Source of the DNA: Pseudopedobacter sp965218985
Lineage (GTDB): Bacteria; Bacteroidota; Bacteroidia; Sphingobacteriales; Sphingobacteriaceae
Reading direction: 5' to 3'
Length of the DNA stretch: 64,000 nucleotides
Assembly: GCA_965218985.1 (NCBI GenBank)
Contig: CBDCMP010000006.1
Span: 124,001-188,000 of the forward strand
This document shows, one piece after another, positions 35,073 through 43,038 of the stretch; position 1 is the first letter of the stretch; every line of letters begins with the position of its first letter. Both the position numbers and the translations under genes were made by a program. The notes below the pieces were generated by a model. The model ran no database searches. It was given only the letters and a program-made list of their open reading frames with translations, and was not told the DNA's origin.

Positions 35073-35780
35073 TCAATACTTCAACTCGCTTTTTTCGTGG
35101 TTCAACATTCGTTTATAAAACCTGATGATTTTCTCCTGGTCAACTTTTGCATAAAACAGGATGAATGCAGCTAAATTCGCCACATTCACTCTCAGGTAAC
35201 TATTATGATCGTACTTTCTGGCAGAGACGATCACATCTTTCGGAATGATTTTGAATTGATTTTTCTTTCTTGCCCTGATGATGATGTCGTAATCCTCCAT
35301 CACTTTGTGTTTTTCGCAATAGCCGTTCAATTCTTTAAACAAGGATTTGGTGAGGTACAACGACTGGTCACCACCGCGGCACATCAGTCGGTCAAATCTG
35401 GTGAAATACGAATTTACCTTAAGCATTTTTTTATCAGAATTAAATCTGAACCGATAACAACCAATGGAATAATTCTCTTCAATGGCGTTTTGAATATCTT
35501 CATAAAAAGAAAGGGGTGGGAGCGTGTCGGCGTGTACAAAATAAAGGACATCCCCTTTGCTCTGTCTAGCTGCATAATTCATTTGTTGAGCTCTGCCTTT
35601 TGTTGGAGACAGCAGAAGCGGGATATTTAAATCTTCAACCAGCTTTTGTGTTCCATCTGTACTTCCTCCATCACAGACCAATATCTCTGAGTTCCCATGG
35701 CTTACTTTTTGCAAATGCAGGAGGAGATCAGAGATATGGTTACTTTCGTTGTAGGTTGGAATGATGATACTTAAAAACAT
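35073..35780 (-). CDS. GT2 glycosyltransferase, TIGR04283-like
   Basis: 235 residues. A GT-A core with FLSIIIPTYNESNHISDLLL, ILVCDGGSTDGTQKLVED, GRAQQMNYAARQSKGDVLYF, VHADTLPP (DxD-like) and NGYCEKHKVMEDYDIIIRAR matches the TIGR04283 family, members of which occur in arsenosugar clusters. The arsenic operon is 1.4 kb away on the other strand; the arsM and arsS genes are not in the window, so an arsenosugar role is tentative. Confidence 0.85.
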   Translation of the reverse strand: MFLSIIIPTYNESNHISDLLLHLQKVSHGNSEILVCDGGSTDGTQKLVEDLNIPLLLSPTKGRAQQMNYAARQSKGDVLYFVHADTLPPLSFYEDIQNAIEENYSIGCYRFRFNSDKKMLKVNSYFTRFDRLMCRGGDQSLYLTKSLFKELNGYCEKHKVMEDYDIIIRARKKNQFKIIPKDVIVSARKYDHNSYLRVNVANLAAFILFYAKVDQEKIIRFYKRMLNHEKSELKY

Positions 35781-35897
35781 AATGATAGTTAGGTATTACT
35801 TATGATCTTCAGCCGATCAAAAAACTCAAATTATATAAAAAAACCGAATTAACTAAAAATACGTCTTTAAAGTAAAATAAGATTTAAATAAATAATC

Positions 35898-36698
35898 ATG
35901 AAAATCATCAAAATGAAAATCATCATCCTCTCTTCATTCATAATTGCCGGTATCACCAGTTGTGGCGTACAGCGAGTCAACAAAATAAATGAAAATGTGA
36001 AGAGCACCCTGTACAACGATTTATCAGAAACAATGCTGAAGGATTTAAAAGCAGGCAAAAGTGTTTCAGCTGTCCAGGAGAAATTAAAGAGTGTTAGTGA
36101 AGATGAATTGGAAAATGCATTGACTTTAGACGAACAGCGTAAATCATTCTGGATAAATGTTTATAACGGTTACATCATTGCGATTTTAAAGAAGGATAAA
36201 TCACAGTTTAAAGACCGTACTGCCTTTTTTACAAAGAAACAGATTAATATTGCAGGTCACGTTTTAAGTTTTGATGATATTGAAAATGGCATGATCAGGA
36301 AATCTCAGTATAAATTTGGACTAGGTTATGTTGGGAAAATATTTCCTCCTGCGTTTGAAAGACATTTAAGAGTTAAGCAGAGAGATTTCAGGATTCATTT
36401 TGCTATAAATTGCGGAGCAAAAAGTTGCCCCCCGGTAAGGATTTACACCCCAGAGACAGTGAATGACCAATTACAAAATTCAGCAAAAAGCTACCTAAGC
36501 TCGCACACTGAATATGACAAAGCTAAAGGCGTGGTGACTACCAGTGTTTTAACCAGCTATTTCAGGGGAGATTTTGGAGGTAAGTCCGGAACGAAAAAAG
36601 TCTTAAAAGAATTCAACTTGATTCCTGACGACAGTAACCCTAAACTAGCGTACGGAGATTATGACTGGAGTCTGGATATAGATAATTTCGCTAATTAA
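35898..36698 (+). CDS. DUF547 lipoprotein
   Basis: 266 residues. A hydrophobic N-terminus ending ITSCG suggests a lipoprotein (Cys near residue 22). The DUF547 domain follows: LDEQRKSFWINVYNGYIIAI near residue 75, HVLSFDDIENGMIRK, FGLGYVGKIFPPAFERHLRV, FRIHFAINCGAKSCPPVRIY near 168 and VTTSVLTSYFRGDFGG. The family contains papain-like fold members with unknown activity; the Cys in GAKSCPP is conserved. A second ATG at 35913 is a possible start. Confidence 0.85.
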   Translation: MKIIKMKIIILSSFIIAGITSCGVQRVNKINENVKSTLYNDLSETMLKDLKAGKSVSAVQEKLKSVSEDELENALTLDEQRKSFWINVYNGYIIAILKKDKSQFKDRTAFFTKKQINIAGHVLSFDDIENGMIRKSQYKFGLGYVGKIFPPAFERHLRVKQRDFRIHFAINCGAKSCPPVRIYTPETVNDQLQNSAKSYLSSHTEYDKAKGVVTTSVLTSYFRGDFGGKSGTKKVLKEFNLIPDDSNPKLAYGDYDWSLDIDNFAN

Positions 36699-36729
36699 TT
36701 TGATTATTAAACAAATAGCTGTATTTTTG
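36699..36729 (+). promoter_or_regulatory. rpsO promoter
   Basis: TTTG (36699-36702), 19 bases, then TATTTTTG (36722-36729): an exact fit to TTTG-N19-TAnnTTTG. The predicted leader is about 40 nucleotides. Confidence 0.7.
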
Positions 36730-36774
36730 CAGCCTTATTAATCAAATATTTACAGCTTTAATATTATTTACGTA

Positions 36775-37059
36775 ATGTATTTAAGTACCGAAAAAAAGAA
36801 GGAAATCTTCAAACAACACGGAGAAGCAGACACCAACACCGGTTCTGCTGAAAGCCAAGTGGCATTGTTCACTTACAGAATTGCTCATTTAACAGGTCAC
36901 TTAAAGACCAACAAAAAGGATTTTTCTACTCAACTTTCCCTTCAAAAATTGGTGGGTAAAAGAAGAGGTTTGTTAGCATATCTTTACAAAAAAGATATCA
37001 ACAGATACAGAGCTATCATTAAATCTTTAGGATTAAGAGATATCATCAAATCCATATAA
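36775..37059 (+). CDS. rpsO: 30S ribosomal protein S15
   Basis: 94 residues, slightly longer than the usual 89. Signature: DTNTGSAESQVALFTYRIAH near residue 15, LTGHLKTNKKDFSTQLSLQK and LVGKRRGLLAYLYKKDINRY. It binds 16S rRNA at the platform. It has its own promoter and terminator, separated from the adjacent arsenic operon. Confidence 0.97.
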   Translation: MYLSTEKKKEIFKQHGEADTNTGSAESQVALFTYRIAHLTGHLKTNKKDFSTQLSLQKLVGKRRGLLAYLYKKDINRYRAIIKSLGLRDIIKSI

Positions 37060-37078
37060 CTCGTTCTCTCGAAAGATT

Positions 37079-37112
37079 AAAAGCCATTCAACTCAAATTG
37101 AATGGCTTTTTT
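37079..37112 (+). terminator. Terminator after rpsO
   Basis: 13-bp stem AAAAGCCATTCAA / TTGAATGGCTTTT with a 6-base loop and further T, 20 bases after the stop. Confidence 0.9.
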
Positions 37113-37191
37113 AATTCACCTGATTTTTCTAATCATCTCCTATTTGATTGTTCAAATATTAATCGTAATATTGCAATATAGTGATTGATAT

Positions 37192-37524
37192 ATGGGAGCA
37201 ACCAAGACAGAGCATTTTAGCGAACAGCAAAATAGCATCGCTTTAATAATGAAGGCATTAGGTCATCCGGCAAGGGTGGCTATCATGGAATATTTGTTAA
37301 AAGCGAATGATTGCATCTGCGGCGATATCGTGAAAGAATTGCCTTTGGCACAGCCCACCGTTTCTCAACATCTTAAAGAATTGAAGAACGCGGGTTTGAT
37401 TAAGGGAAGCATTGAAGGCACATCCATTTGTTATTGTATTGATGAAAACGCAATTGCAGAGCTTGAAAACTATTTTTCGCTCATGCTTAATGGCCTAAAG
37501 ACTAAAAATAATAATTGCTGCTAA
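37192..37524 (+). CDS. arsR: ArsR/SmtB-family repressor
   Basis: 110 residues. The winged helix reads ALGHPARVAIMEYLLKANDC, ICGDIVKELPLAQPTVSQHL, KELKNAGLIKG. The Cys-x-Cys in NDCICGD could bind As(III) or Sb(III), and a Cys pair is at the C-terminus. It heads an operon with DUF6428, acr3 and arsC and is expected to repress it, releasing on arsenite. Gap to the next gene is 13 bases. Confidence 0.92.
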   Translation: MGATKTEHFSEQQNSIALIMKALGHPARVAIMEYLLKANDCICGDIVKELPLAQPTVSQHLKELKNAGLIKGSIEGTSICYCIDENAIAELENYFSLMLNGLKTKNNNCC

Positions 37525-37537
37525 AAACAAATACGAC

Positions 37538-37996
37538 ATGAAATTATCAGAAATAAAAAGACATCTAAATGGTTTAGAAGGTGTGAATTTTAAACTCGTG
37601 AATGGTTCTTATGTGCCGGATCATTTTCATATCACAGAAGTTGGGTTGGTGACCAGACATTTTATTGATTGTGGTGGAGTGGAGCGTTTAGAAAAAGTGG
37701 TGAACTTTCAACTTTGGAACGCAAATGATAATGAGCATCGCCTAAAACCACAGAAATTATTAAATATCATCTCACTTTCTGAAAGAAAGTTGAACATTGA
37801 AGAAACCTTACAAATTGAAGTGGAGTATCAATCTGAAACTATCGGCAGATATGGGTTACATTTTAATGGAGTTGACTTTTTACTCGTTCCAAAACAAACT
37901 GCATGTTTGGCTCAGGATGCCTGTGGATTGAAAGATAAAGCATTTAAACCCATCATTGTTCAAAACAGTTGCGCCCCGGGAGATGGTTGCTGCTAA
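37538..37996 (+). CDS. DUF6428-like protein in the arsenic operon
   Basis: 152 residues. Resembles DUF6428 proteins often found between arsR and the arsenite exporter in Bacteroidota; biochemical role unknown. Visible features: FHITEVGLVTRHFIDCGGVE near residue 30, and a Cys-rich C-terminus (QTACLAQDACG, NSCAPGDGCC) that could bind a thiophilic metalloid (inference). Stop and the acr3 ATG are one base apart. Confidence 0.8.
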   Translation: MKLSEIKRHLNGLEGVNFKLVNGSYVPDHFHITEVGLVTRHFIDCGGVERLEKVVNFQLWNANDNEHRLKPQKLLNIISLSERKLNIEETLQIEVEYQSETIGRYGLHFNGVDFLLVPKQTACLAQDACGLKDKAFKPIIVQNSCAPGDGCC

Positions 37997-37997
37997 A

Positions 37998-39044
37998 ATG
38001 AAGACGAAGCTAAAATTTCTTGATCGGTTTCTCACGCTTTGGATTTTCCTGGCCATGTTTCTTGGTGTTGGTTTGGGGTATATGCTTCCTAACATCGAAA
38101 CCTCAGTGAACAAGCTCTCTTTTGGGAGCACCAATATACCGCTTGCCGCTGGTTTAATACTCATGATGTATCCGCCCTTGGTGAAGGTTGATTATTCTCT
38201 TTTAAAAAATGCTTTCAAAGACCTAAGGATACTTTCGCTTTCCCTAATATTAAATTGGTTGATTGGCCCAATCTTGATGTTTGCATTGGCCATTGTTTTC
38301 TTGCATGATGAACCTGAGTATATGTCGGGATTGATATTGATTGGTTTGGCAAGATGTATTGCCATGGTTATCGTTTGGAATGATTTAGCTTCAGGAGATA
38401 GGGAATATGCTGCACTTTTAATAGCTTTAAACAGTATTTTTCAGGTGTTAACCTATAGTTTGTTCGCCTGGCTTTTCATCAGTGTATTGCCAAAGTATTT
38501 CGGCCTGGATGTTATTCAGGTAAATGTCCCAATGTTTGAGGTGGCAAAAAGCGTGGCGATTTATTTGGGTATCCCCTTTTTGCTTGGTTTCACAAGCAGG
38601 GTTTTAATATTGAATTTCAAAGGAGAGCAATGGTTTAAATATAAATTCATTCCATTCATTGCTCCGCTAACCCTTTATGCACTCCTGTTTACCATCGTAT
38701 TCATGTTTAGCCTTAAAGGCGGACAAATCATCCAATTACCATTTCAGATTATTAAAATAGCCATTCCGTTGGTCATCTATTTTGTGGTGATGTTTTTCCT
38801 GAGCTTCTTCACAGGAAAAGCCATAGGTATCGATTATGCCAAAAATATAGCTGTGGCTTTCACCGCAACTGGCAATAATTTCGAATTGGCCATCGCTGTA
38901 GCTATAGCAGTGTTTGGAATCAATTCTGCCCAAGCATTCACAGGTGTCATTGGTCCACTGGTAGAGGTTCCGGTTTTAATTCTCTTAGTTAAAGTATCCT
39001 TATTTCTTAAAAGAAATTATATCATCAAAATGAAACCATCATGA
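37998..39044 (+). CDS. acr3: ACR3-family arsenite efflux transporter
   Basis: About 348 residues from the ATG at 37998; a longer frame from 37956 only adds out-of-place residues overlapping DUF6428. Ten membrane segments. Family motifs: LMMYPPLVKVDYSLLKNAFK, LIGLARCIAMVIVWNDLASG (the conserved Cys of ACR3 in ARC) and AVAFTATGNNFELAIAVAIA. It exports arsenite (and perhaps antimonite) with the proton gradient. The last codons (MKPS then TGA) are identical to the start of a dispersed repeat. Confidence 0.95.
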   Translation: MKTKLKFLDRFLTLWIFLAMFLGVGLGYMLPNIETSVNKLSFGSTNIPLAAGLILMMYPPLVKVDYSLLKNAFKDLRILSLSLILNWLIGPILMFALAIVFLHDEPEYMSGLILIGLARCIAMVIVWNDLASGDREYAALLIALNSIFQVLTYSLFAWLFISVLPKYFGLDVIQVNVPMFEVAKSVAIYLGIPFLLGFTSRVLILNFKGEQWFKYKFIPFIAPLTLYALLFTIVFMFSLKGGQIIQLPFQIIKIAIPLVIYFVVMFFLSFFTGKAIGIDYAKNIAVAFTATGNNFELAIAVAIAVFGINSAQAFTGVIGPLVEVPVLILLVKVSLFLKRNYIIKMKPS

Positions 39045-39128
39045 GCATGCCACTCACAAACAGCAATGAACATTGCTCATGATTGCCTGCCTTGTCGGCA
39101 GACAGGCTTCATAGCCACTAAAAAACAA
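39030..39128 (+). repeat. Dispersed hairpin repeat, copy A
   Basis: Begins with ATGAAACCATCATGAGCATG (the first part is the acr3 end), arms ATCATGAGCA (39038-39047) and TGCTCATGAT (39074-39083), and tail GCTTCATAGCC-A-CTAAAAAACAA. Unlike the other copies it carries a small palindrome (CTGCC-TTGTC-GGCAG) between arm and tail, apparently a nested insertion. Confidence 0.8.
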
Positions 39129-39190
39129 CCTGCGAAGCATGCATGAGTGCCATAAAAAAAAATAAAATAATAACGAATAATTATATACGG

Positions 39191-39268
39191 ATGAAACCAT
39201 CATGAGCATACTGCTCACAAACAAGGATGAATATGCTCATGATAGCTTCATAGCCGCTAAAAAACAAA
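39191..39268 (+). repeat. Dispersed hairpin repeat, copy B (arsC leader)
   Basis: ATGAAACCATCATGA, arms ATCATGAGCATA (39199-39210) and TATGCTCATGAT (39232-39243), tail GCTTCATAGCC-G-CTAAAAAACAA, ending ten bases before the arsC ATG. TATATACGGATGAAA occurs both directly before this copy and at the arsC start. Confidence 0.85.
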
Positions 39269-39277
39269 TATATACGG

Positions 39278-39691
39278 ATGAAAAAAGTACTAGTGCTGTG
39301 CACAGGCAACAGTTGCAGAAGTCAAATCGCAGAAGGCTATTTACGCTATTTTGCAAAGGAAAAAGCAGAGATTTACAGTGCCGGGGTGGAGACGCATGGC
39401 GTAAACCCAAGAGCCATTAAAACCATGTTAGAAGATGGGATTGATATAGCTCATCACACCTCTAATCATATTGATGAATATTTAAACATTGATTTTGATT
39501 TCGTGATCACCGTTTGTGATCATGCCAAAGAACGCTGTCCTTATTTCTCAACTAAAGCTCAAAGGTTTCACTATAATTTTCCTGATCCTGCCAAAACAAC
39601 GGGGACAGAAGAGAAGATTGCCGCAAAGTTCAAAGAGGTAAGCGCAATGATCAAAGATTATTCAGAAAAATTTGTTGCAACAAATCTTTGA
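39278..39691 (+). CDS. arsC: Arsenate reductase (thioredoxin-type, LMW phosphatase fold)
   Basis: 137 residues. The P-loop VLCTGNSCRSQIAEGYLRYF (CX5R) at residues 5-24 and DHAKERCPYF, plus a distal Asp in HYNFPDPAKTTG, match LMW-PTP-type arsenate reductases. It reduces arsenate to arsenite for export by Acr3. It is separated from acr3 by 233 bases that hold two copies of a hairpin repeat, unlike the tight spacing earlier in the operon. Confidence 0.92.
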   Translation: MKKVLVLCTGNSCRSQIAEGYLRYFAKEKAEIYSAGVETHGVNPRAIKTMLEDGIDIAHHTSNHIDEYLNIDFDFVITVCDHAKERCPYFSTKAQRFHYNFPDPAKTTGTEEKIAAKFKEVSAMIKDYSEKFVATNL

Positions 39692-39746
39692 TACGTTTTA
39701 AAATGGTTCTCTCCATATTTATTATCTTGTTTTTCAAATTGATGAA

Positions 39747-40385
39747 ATGATAAGATATAAACATTACAAGCTTTATTGTTTAACTGGAGCTTTAATAGGA
39801 TGGTTTGCCGTAGGTTTACAGTTATATGTCACCATTACCACCAGAGTTTTACCCTTGGTGGATGCACTGATTAAATTTTTCAGCTATTTCACTATTCTCA
39901 CTAATATTTTGATTGCTGCTTGTTTCACGGCTTTATGCTTAAAAGAAAATTCCAAGCTAAATAAATGGTTTTCAAAAAACACGGTATTGACTCCGTTAAC
40001 GGTTGATATATTAGTGGTGGGACTGGTTTATAATCTGGTTTTGCGCTCCACTTCTCATCCCGTTGGATTAGGGATTTTGGCCGATGAATTATTGCATTCT
40101 TTTCTGCCAGCTTGGGTTCTTTTATGCTGGTTCTTATTTGTTGATAAGAACGGTCTGGAATGGAGATCCGCTTTCAGCTGGTTGATCTATCCTTTGGTCT
40201 ACCTGGTTTACATATTGATAAGAGGTGCCTTCAGCGAACAGTATCCCTATTTCTTTTTGAATGTGATTAAATTTGGATATATGAGCGTCATAGGGAATTG
40301 CGTAGCCCTTTTCTTTATATTTCTGCTGTTGTTTTGGTTGTTTATCTGGATTTCAAAAAAGATAAGTGCTAGACAAGCTGCTTAA
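39747..40385 (+). CDS. Pr6Pr family membrane protein
   Basis: 212 residues, six membrane segments, beginning YCLTGALIGWFAVGLQLYVT and with FFSYFTILTNILIAACFTAL near residue 42, RSTSHPVGLGILADELLHSF near 95. These match the Pr6Pr/FAR-17a-like family of six-helix proteins of unknown function. The 3' end overlaps the convergent dnaB gene by 4 bases. It may be the last gene of the arsenic transcript (56-base gap), but a link is unproven. Confidence 0.78.
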   Translation: MIRYKHYKLYCLTGALIGWFAVGLQLYVTITTRVLPLVDALIKFFSYFTILTNILIAACFTALCLKENSKLNKWFSKNTVLTPLTVDILVVGLVYNLVLRSTSHPVGLGILADELLHSFLPAWVLLCWFLFVDKNGLEWRSAFSWLIYPLVYLVYILIRGAFSEQYPYFFLNVIKFGYMSVIGNCVALFFIFLLLFWLFIWISKKISARQAA

Positions 40386-41932
40386 AAAGGTGGGTCATCA
40401 TCTTCACTATCCCAATTCTTTGGTTTCAAAGTGATGCTTTCAAATTGCGAGGAGGGGCTTAAACTTGAGAAGGGGTCCGCTCCTGATTCTTGTGAACCCG
40501 AACCATTGAATCCGTCTTCCAGATCTGTGAATTTCACATATTTGCCAATGAATCTTAATGGAACCGATCCGGTTTCGCCATTTCTGTGTTTTGCAATGAT
40601 GACTTCTCCAATTCCAGCCGTTGGATTTCCATTCTCGTCCTGATCCAAGCCATAATACTCCGGACGATATAAGAATAACACCATATCTGCATCCTGCTCA
40701 ATCGCCCCGGATTCACGTAAATCTGATAGCATTGGTTTTTTGGACCCTCCCGGCCTGTTCTCCACCGCCCGGCTCAATTGTGAAAGTGCAATTACCGGAA
40801 CATTCAATTCTTTCGCCACTTGTTTAAGTGCTCTTGAAATACTGCTGATTTCCTGTTCACGGTTTCCTCCGCCTTTTCCATCTGCTTTTCCCTGCATCAA
40901 TTGAAGATAATCGATGATGATCATTTGAATATCATACTGAGATTTCAACCTTCTGCATTTCGCTCTGAATTCAAACACATTCAATGCGGGTGTGTCATCA
41001 ATGATTAACGGTGCCTCACTTAAATTTCCGATTTTTGAAGTGAGCTGATGCCATTCCCAATCCAGTAGTTGTCCTTTTCTTATCTTCTCTTGTTCAATTT
41101 CGGCTTCTCCGGAGATTAAACGATTGGTGAGCTGAATGGAGGACATCTCTAAAGAGAAAACCACCACAGGTTTATTGAACTGAACAGCCGCATTCCTGGC
41201 GCAGCTTAAAACGAAAGCAGTTTTCCCCATTGCCGGACGGGCGGCGATAATGATCAAATCTGATTTCTGCCAGCCATTGGTCATTCTGTCTAAAGCAGTG
41301 AAACCAGAAGGCACCCCCGTTAAAGTGTCATCTTTCCCTCTCAATGATTCCAGGACTTTCAATGATTCTTTAACGATATCATCCATCTTCCTGGAGTCTC
41401 TTCTCAAATTATTTTGAGCGATGTCAAATAAATTCTTTTCTGCATAATCCAGCAATTCAAAGACATCACTGGTGTCCTCATAAGATTGATTGATGATATC
41501 TGTGGAAATCCTTATCAATTCACGTTGGATGAATTTTTGAGATATGATGCGGGCGTGAAATTCGATATTTGCGGCAGAGGCCACACGATTGGTGAGTTCT
41601 GTGATGTAAAATGCACCACCAACCATCTCCAAATCGCCCTGCTGTCTGAGTTGAGCACTCACTGTTAAAATATCAACGGGGGAGGAGGCAGTGAACAATG
41701 TTTGGATGGACTGAAAAATCTTTTGATGAGCATCTTTATAGAAAACCTCAGGTTTCAGGATATCGATGACTGCAGAAAGCGCATCTTTCTCTAACATTAA
41801 AGCACCTAAAACAGCTTCTTCCAGGTCTAATGCCTGTGGTGGCAGTTTACCTAAACCTGAAGCTGAATTACCAAGCCTGCTTCGTTTGTCTTTTGACAAA
41901 GGTGTTCTTTGGGAATCAGTCTCTAAACTCAT
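40382..41932 (-). CDS. dnaB: Replicative DNA helicase
   Basis: 516 residues. N-terminal DnaB domain (LPPQALDLEEAVLGALMLEK near residue 30), then RecA-like core: LTGVPSGFTALDRMTNGWQK, Walker A AARPAMGKTAFVLSCARN near 231, Walker B IIIDYLQLMQG near 340, and SDLRESGAIEQDADMVLFLY near 403. It unwinds DNA ahead of the replisome as a hexamer. No intein interrupts it. It is monocistronic, divergent from rlmB. Confidence 0.97.
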   Translation of the reverse strand: MSLETDSQRTPLSKDKRSRLGNSASGLGKLPPQALDLEEAVLGALMLEKDALSAVIDILKPEVFYKDAHQKIFQSIQTLFTASSPVDILTVSAQLRQQGDLEMVGGAFYITELTNRVASAANIEFHARIISQKFIQRELIRISTDIINQSYEDTSDVFELLDYAEKNLFDIAQNNLRRDSRKMDDIVKESLKVLESLRGKDDTLTGVPSGFTALDRMTNGWQKSDLIIIAARPAMGKTAFVLSCARNAAVQFNKPVVVFSLEMSSIQLTNRLISGEAEIEQEKIRKGQLLDWEWHQLTSKIGNLSEAPLIIDDTPALNVFEFRAKCRRLKSQYDIQMIIIDYLQLMQGKADGKGGGNREQEISSISRALKQVAKELNVPVIALSQLSRAVENRPGGSKKPMLSDLRESGAIEQDADMVLFLYRPEYYGLDQDENGNPTAGIGEVIIAKHRNGETGSVPLRFIGKYVKFTDLEDGFNGSGSQESGADPFSSLSPSSQFESITLKPKNWDSEDDDPPF

Positions 41933-42158
41933 GCCTACAAAATTATATAAAAAATCTGCTTAATATTTTAGAGTTATAAACACCTTTAATAGTGTCTCGA
42001 ATACACAAATTAAAAATCAGACTGTTTTCAAGTTCAATTATAAACACTTGCTGTTTAAAACATGTTGATAAAGTTGAAAAGGTGTGTTGGGCGTAAATTA
42101 AACCAATTGTTAATAAAAACAAGGAATGTTAAATGCAATTTGAGGGTTGTGAAAACCA

Positions 42159-42190
42159 AAGGGTTTTCTTAACTAAGAGAACCCTTTTTT
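42159..42190 (+). terminator. Terminator-like hairpin upstream of rlmB
   Basis: AAGGGTTTTCTTA / TAAGAGAACCCTT (one mismatch, 2-base loop) followed by six T, ending 19 bases before the rlmB ATG. No gene in the 276-base gap explains it on the plus strand; it may end a small RNA or act as an attenuator. Confidence 0.6.
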
Positions 42191-42208
42191 GCCTAAATTG
42201 CGCCCGCT

Positions 42209-42979
42209 ATGGAGAGAAGATTTAAAGGAGAACCTAAAGAAGTGAATCAAATGGTTTTTGGTATCAGAGCTGTGATTGAGGCGATTAAATCTGGTAAGGA
42301 TATTGAATCGTTATTTTTGCAAAGAGGGTTGAACGGAGGCTTATTTTCAGAATTGAAGACCTTACTAAGAGAATTTGATATTCCGTCACAGCAGGTGCCT
42401 ATCGAAAAATTGAGCAGAATCACAACCAAAAATCACCAGGGTGTGGTGGCTTTCATCTCCCCAATCACCTACCAGAGAGTGGAAGATATCATTCCTGTGA
42501 TTTTCGAAAGGGGCGAAACGCCCATGGTTCTGATTTTGGATGGCATCACGGATGTCAGGAATTTTGGGGCGATCGTGAGAACTGCCGAATGTTGTGGTGT
42601 GCATGCCATTGTGGTTCCAAAAAAGGGTTCGGCACAAGTTAATCCTGATGCAGTTAAAACTTCGGCAGGTGCGCTATATAAAGTTCCGATATGCCGGCAT
42701 GACAATTTGTTGCCTATTTTAAGATTCCTGAAAGACTCGGGACTGCAAATTGTCTCCTGCACAGAGAAAACAGACGATTTTATTTATAAGCCTGATTATA
42801 CCGTACCAACAGCGATCATCATGGGTGCAGAGGATGAAGGTATTTCTTTTGATTTGATAAGAAACTCGGACTATCTCACCAAAATTCCAATGGCGGGAGA
42901 GATGGAGTCATTGAACGTTTCCGTTTCGGCAGGCGTGATTTTATATGAAGCTGTGAGACAGCGTTTAGCTATAAATTAA
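42209..42979 (+). CDS. rlmB: 23S rRNA (guanosine-2'-O-)-methyltransferase RlmB (SpoU family)
   Basis: 256 residues. N-terminal substrate-binding domain (MVFGIRAVIEAIKSGKDIES) followed by the SPOUT knot: LILDGITDVRNFGAIVRTAE near residue 107, IIMGAEDEGISFDLIRNSDY near 205, IPMAGEMESLNVSVSAGVIL near 228 (motifs 1-3). It methylates G2251 of 23S rRNA in E. coli. It is followed by a strong terminator. Confidence 0.92.
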   Translation: MERRFKGEPKEVNQMVFGIRAVIEAIKSGKDIESLFLQRGLNGGLFSELKTLLREFDIPSQQVPIEKLSRITTKNHQGVVAFISPITYQRVEDIIPVIFERGETPMVLILDGITDVRNFGAIVRTAECCGVHAIVVPKKGSAQVNPDAVKTSAGALYKVPICRHDNLLPILRFLKDSGLQIVSCTEKTDDFIYKPDYTVPTAIIMGAEDEGISFDLIRNSDYLTKIPMAGEMESLNVSVSAGVILYEAVRQRLAIN

Positions 42980-42982
42980 GTG

Positions 42983-43012
42983 TCTTTTTTAGCCAACGGT
43001 GGCTAAAAAAGA
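42983..43012. terminator. Bidirectional terminator between rlmB and the manC-type gene
   Basis: TCTTTTTTAGCCA / TGGCTAAAAAAGA perfect 13-bp arms with a 4-base loop; T-run on both strands, shared by convergent genes. Confidence 0.88.
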
Positions 43013-43038
43013 TAACTTAAAATCATTCCTGCAAAAAA

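Noticed and set aside
37956..37997. Longer start for acr3
   Set aside because: Extension overlaps the DUF6428 gene in another frame; ATG at 37998 follows the stop by one base.
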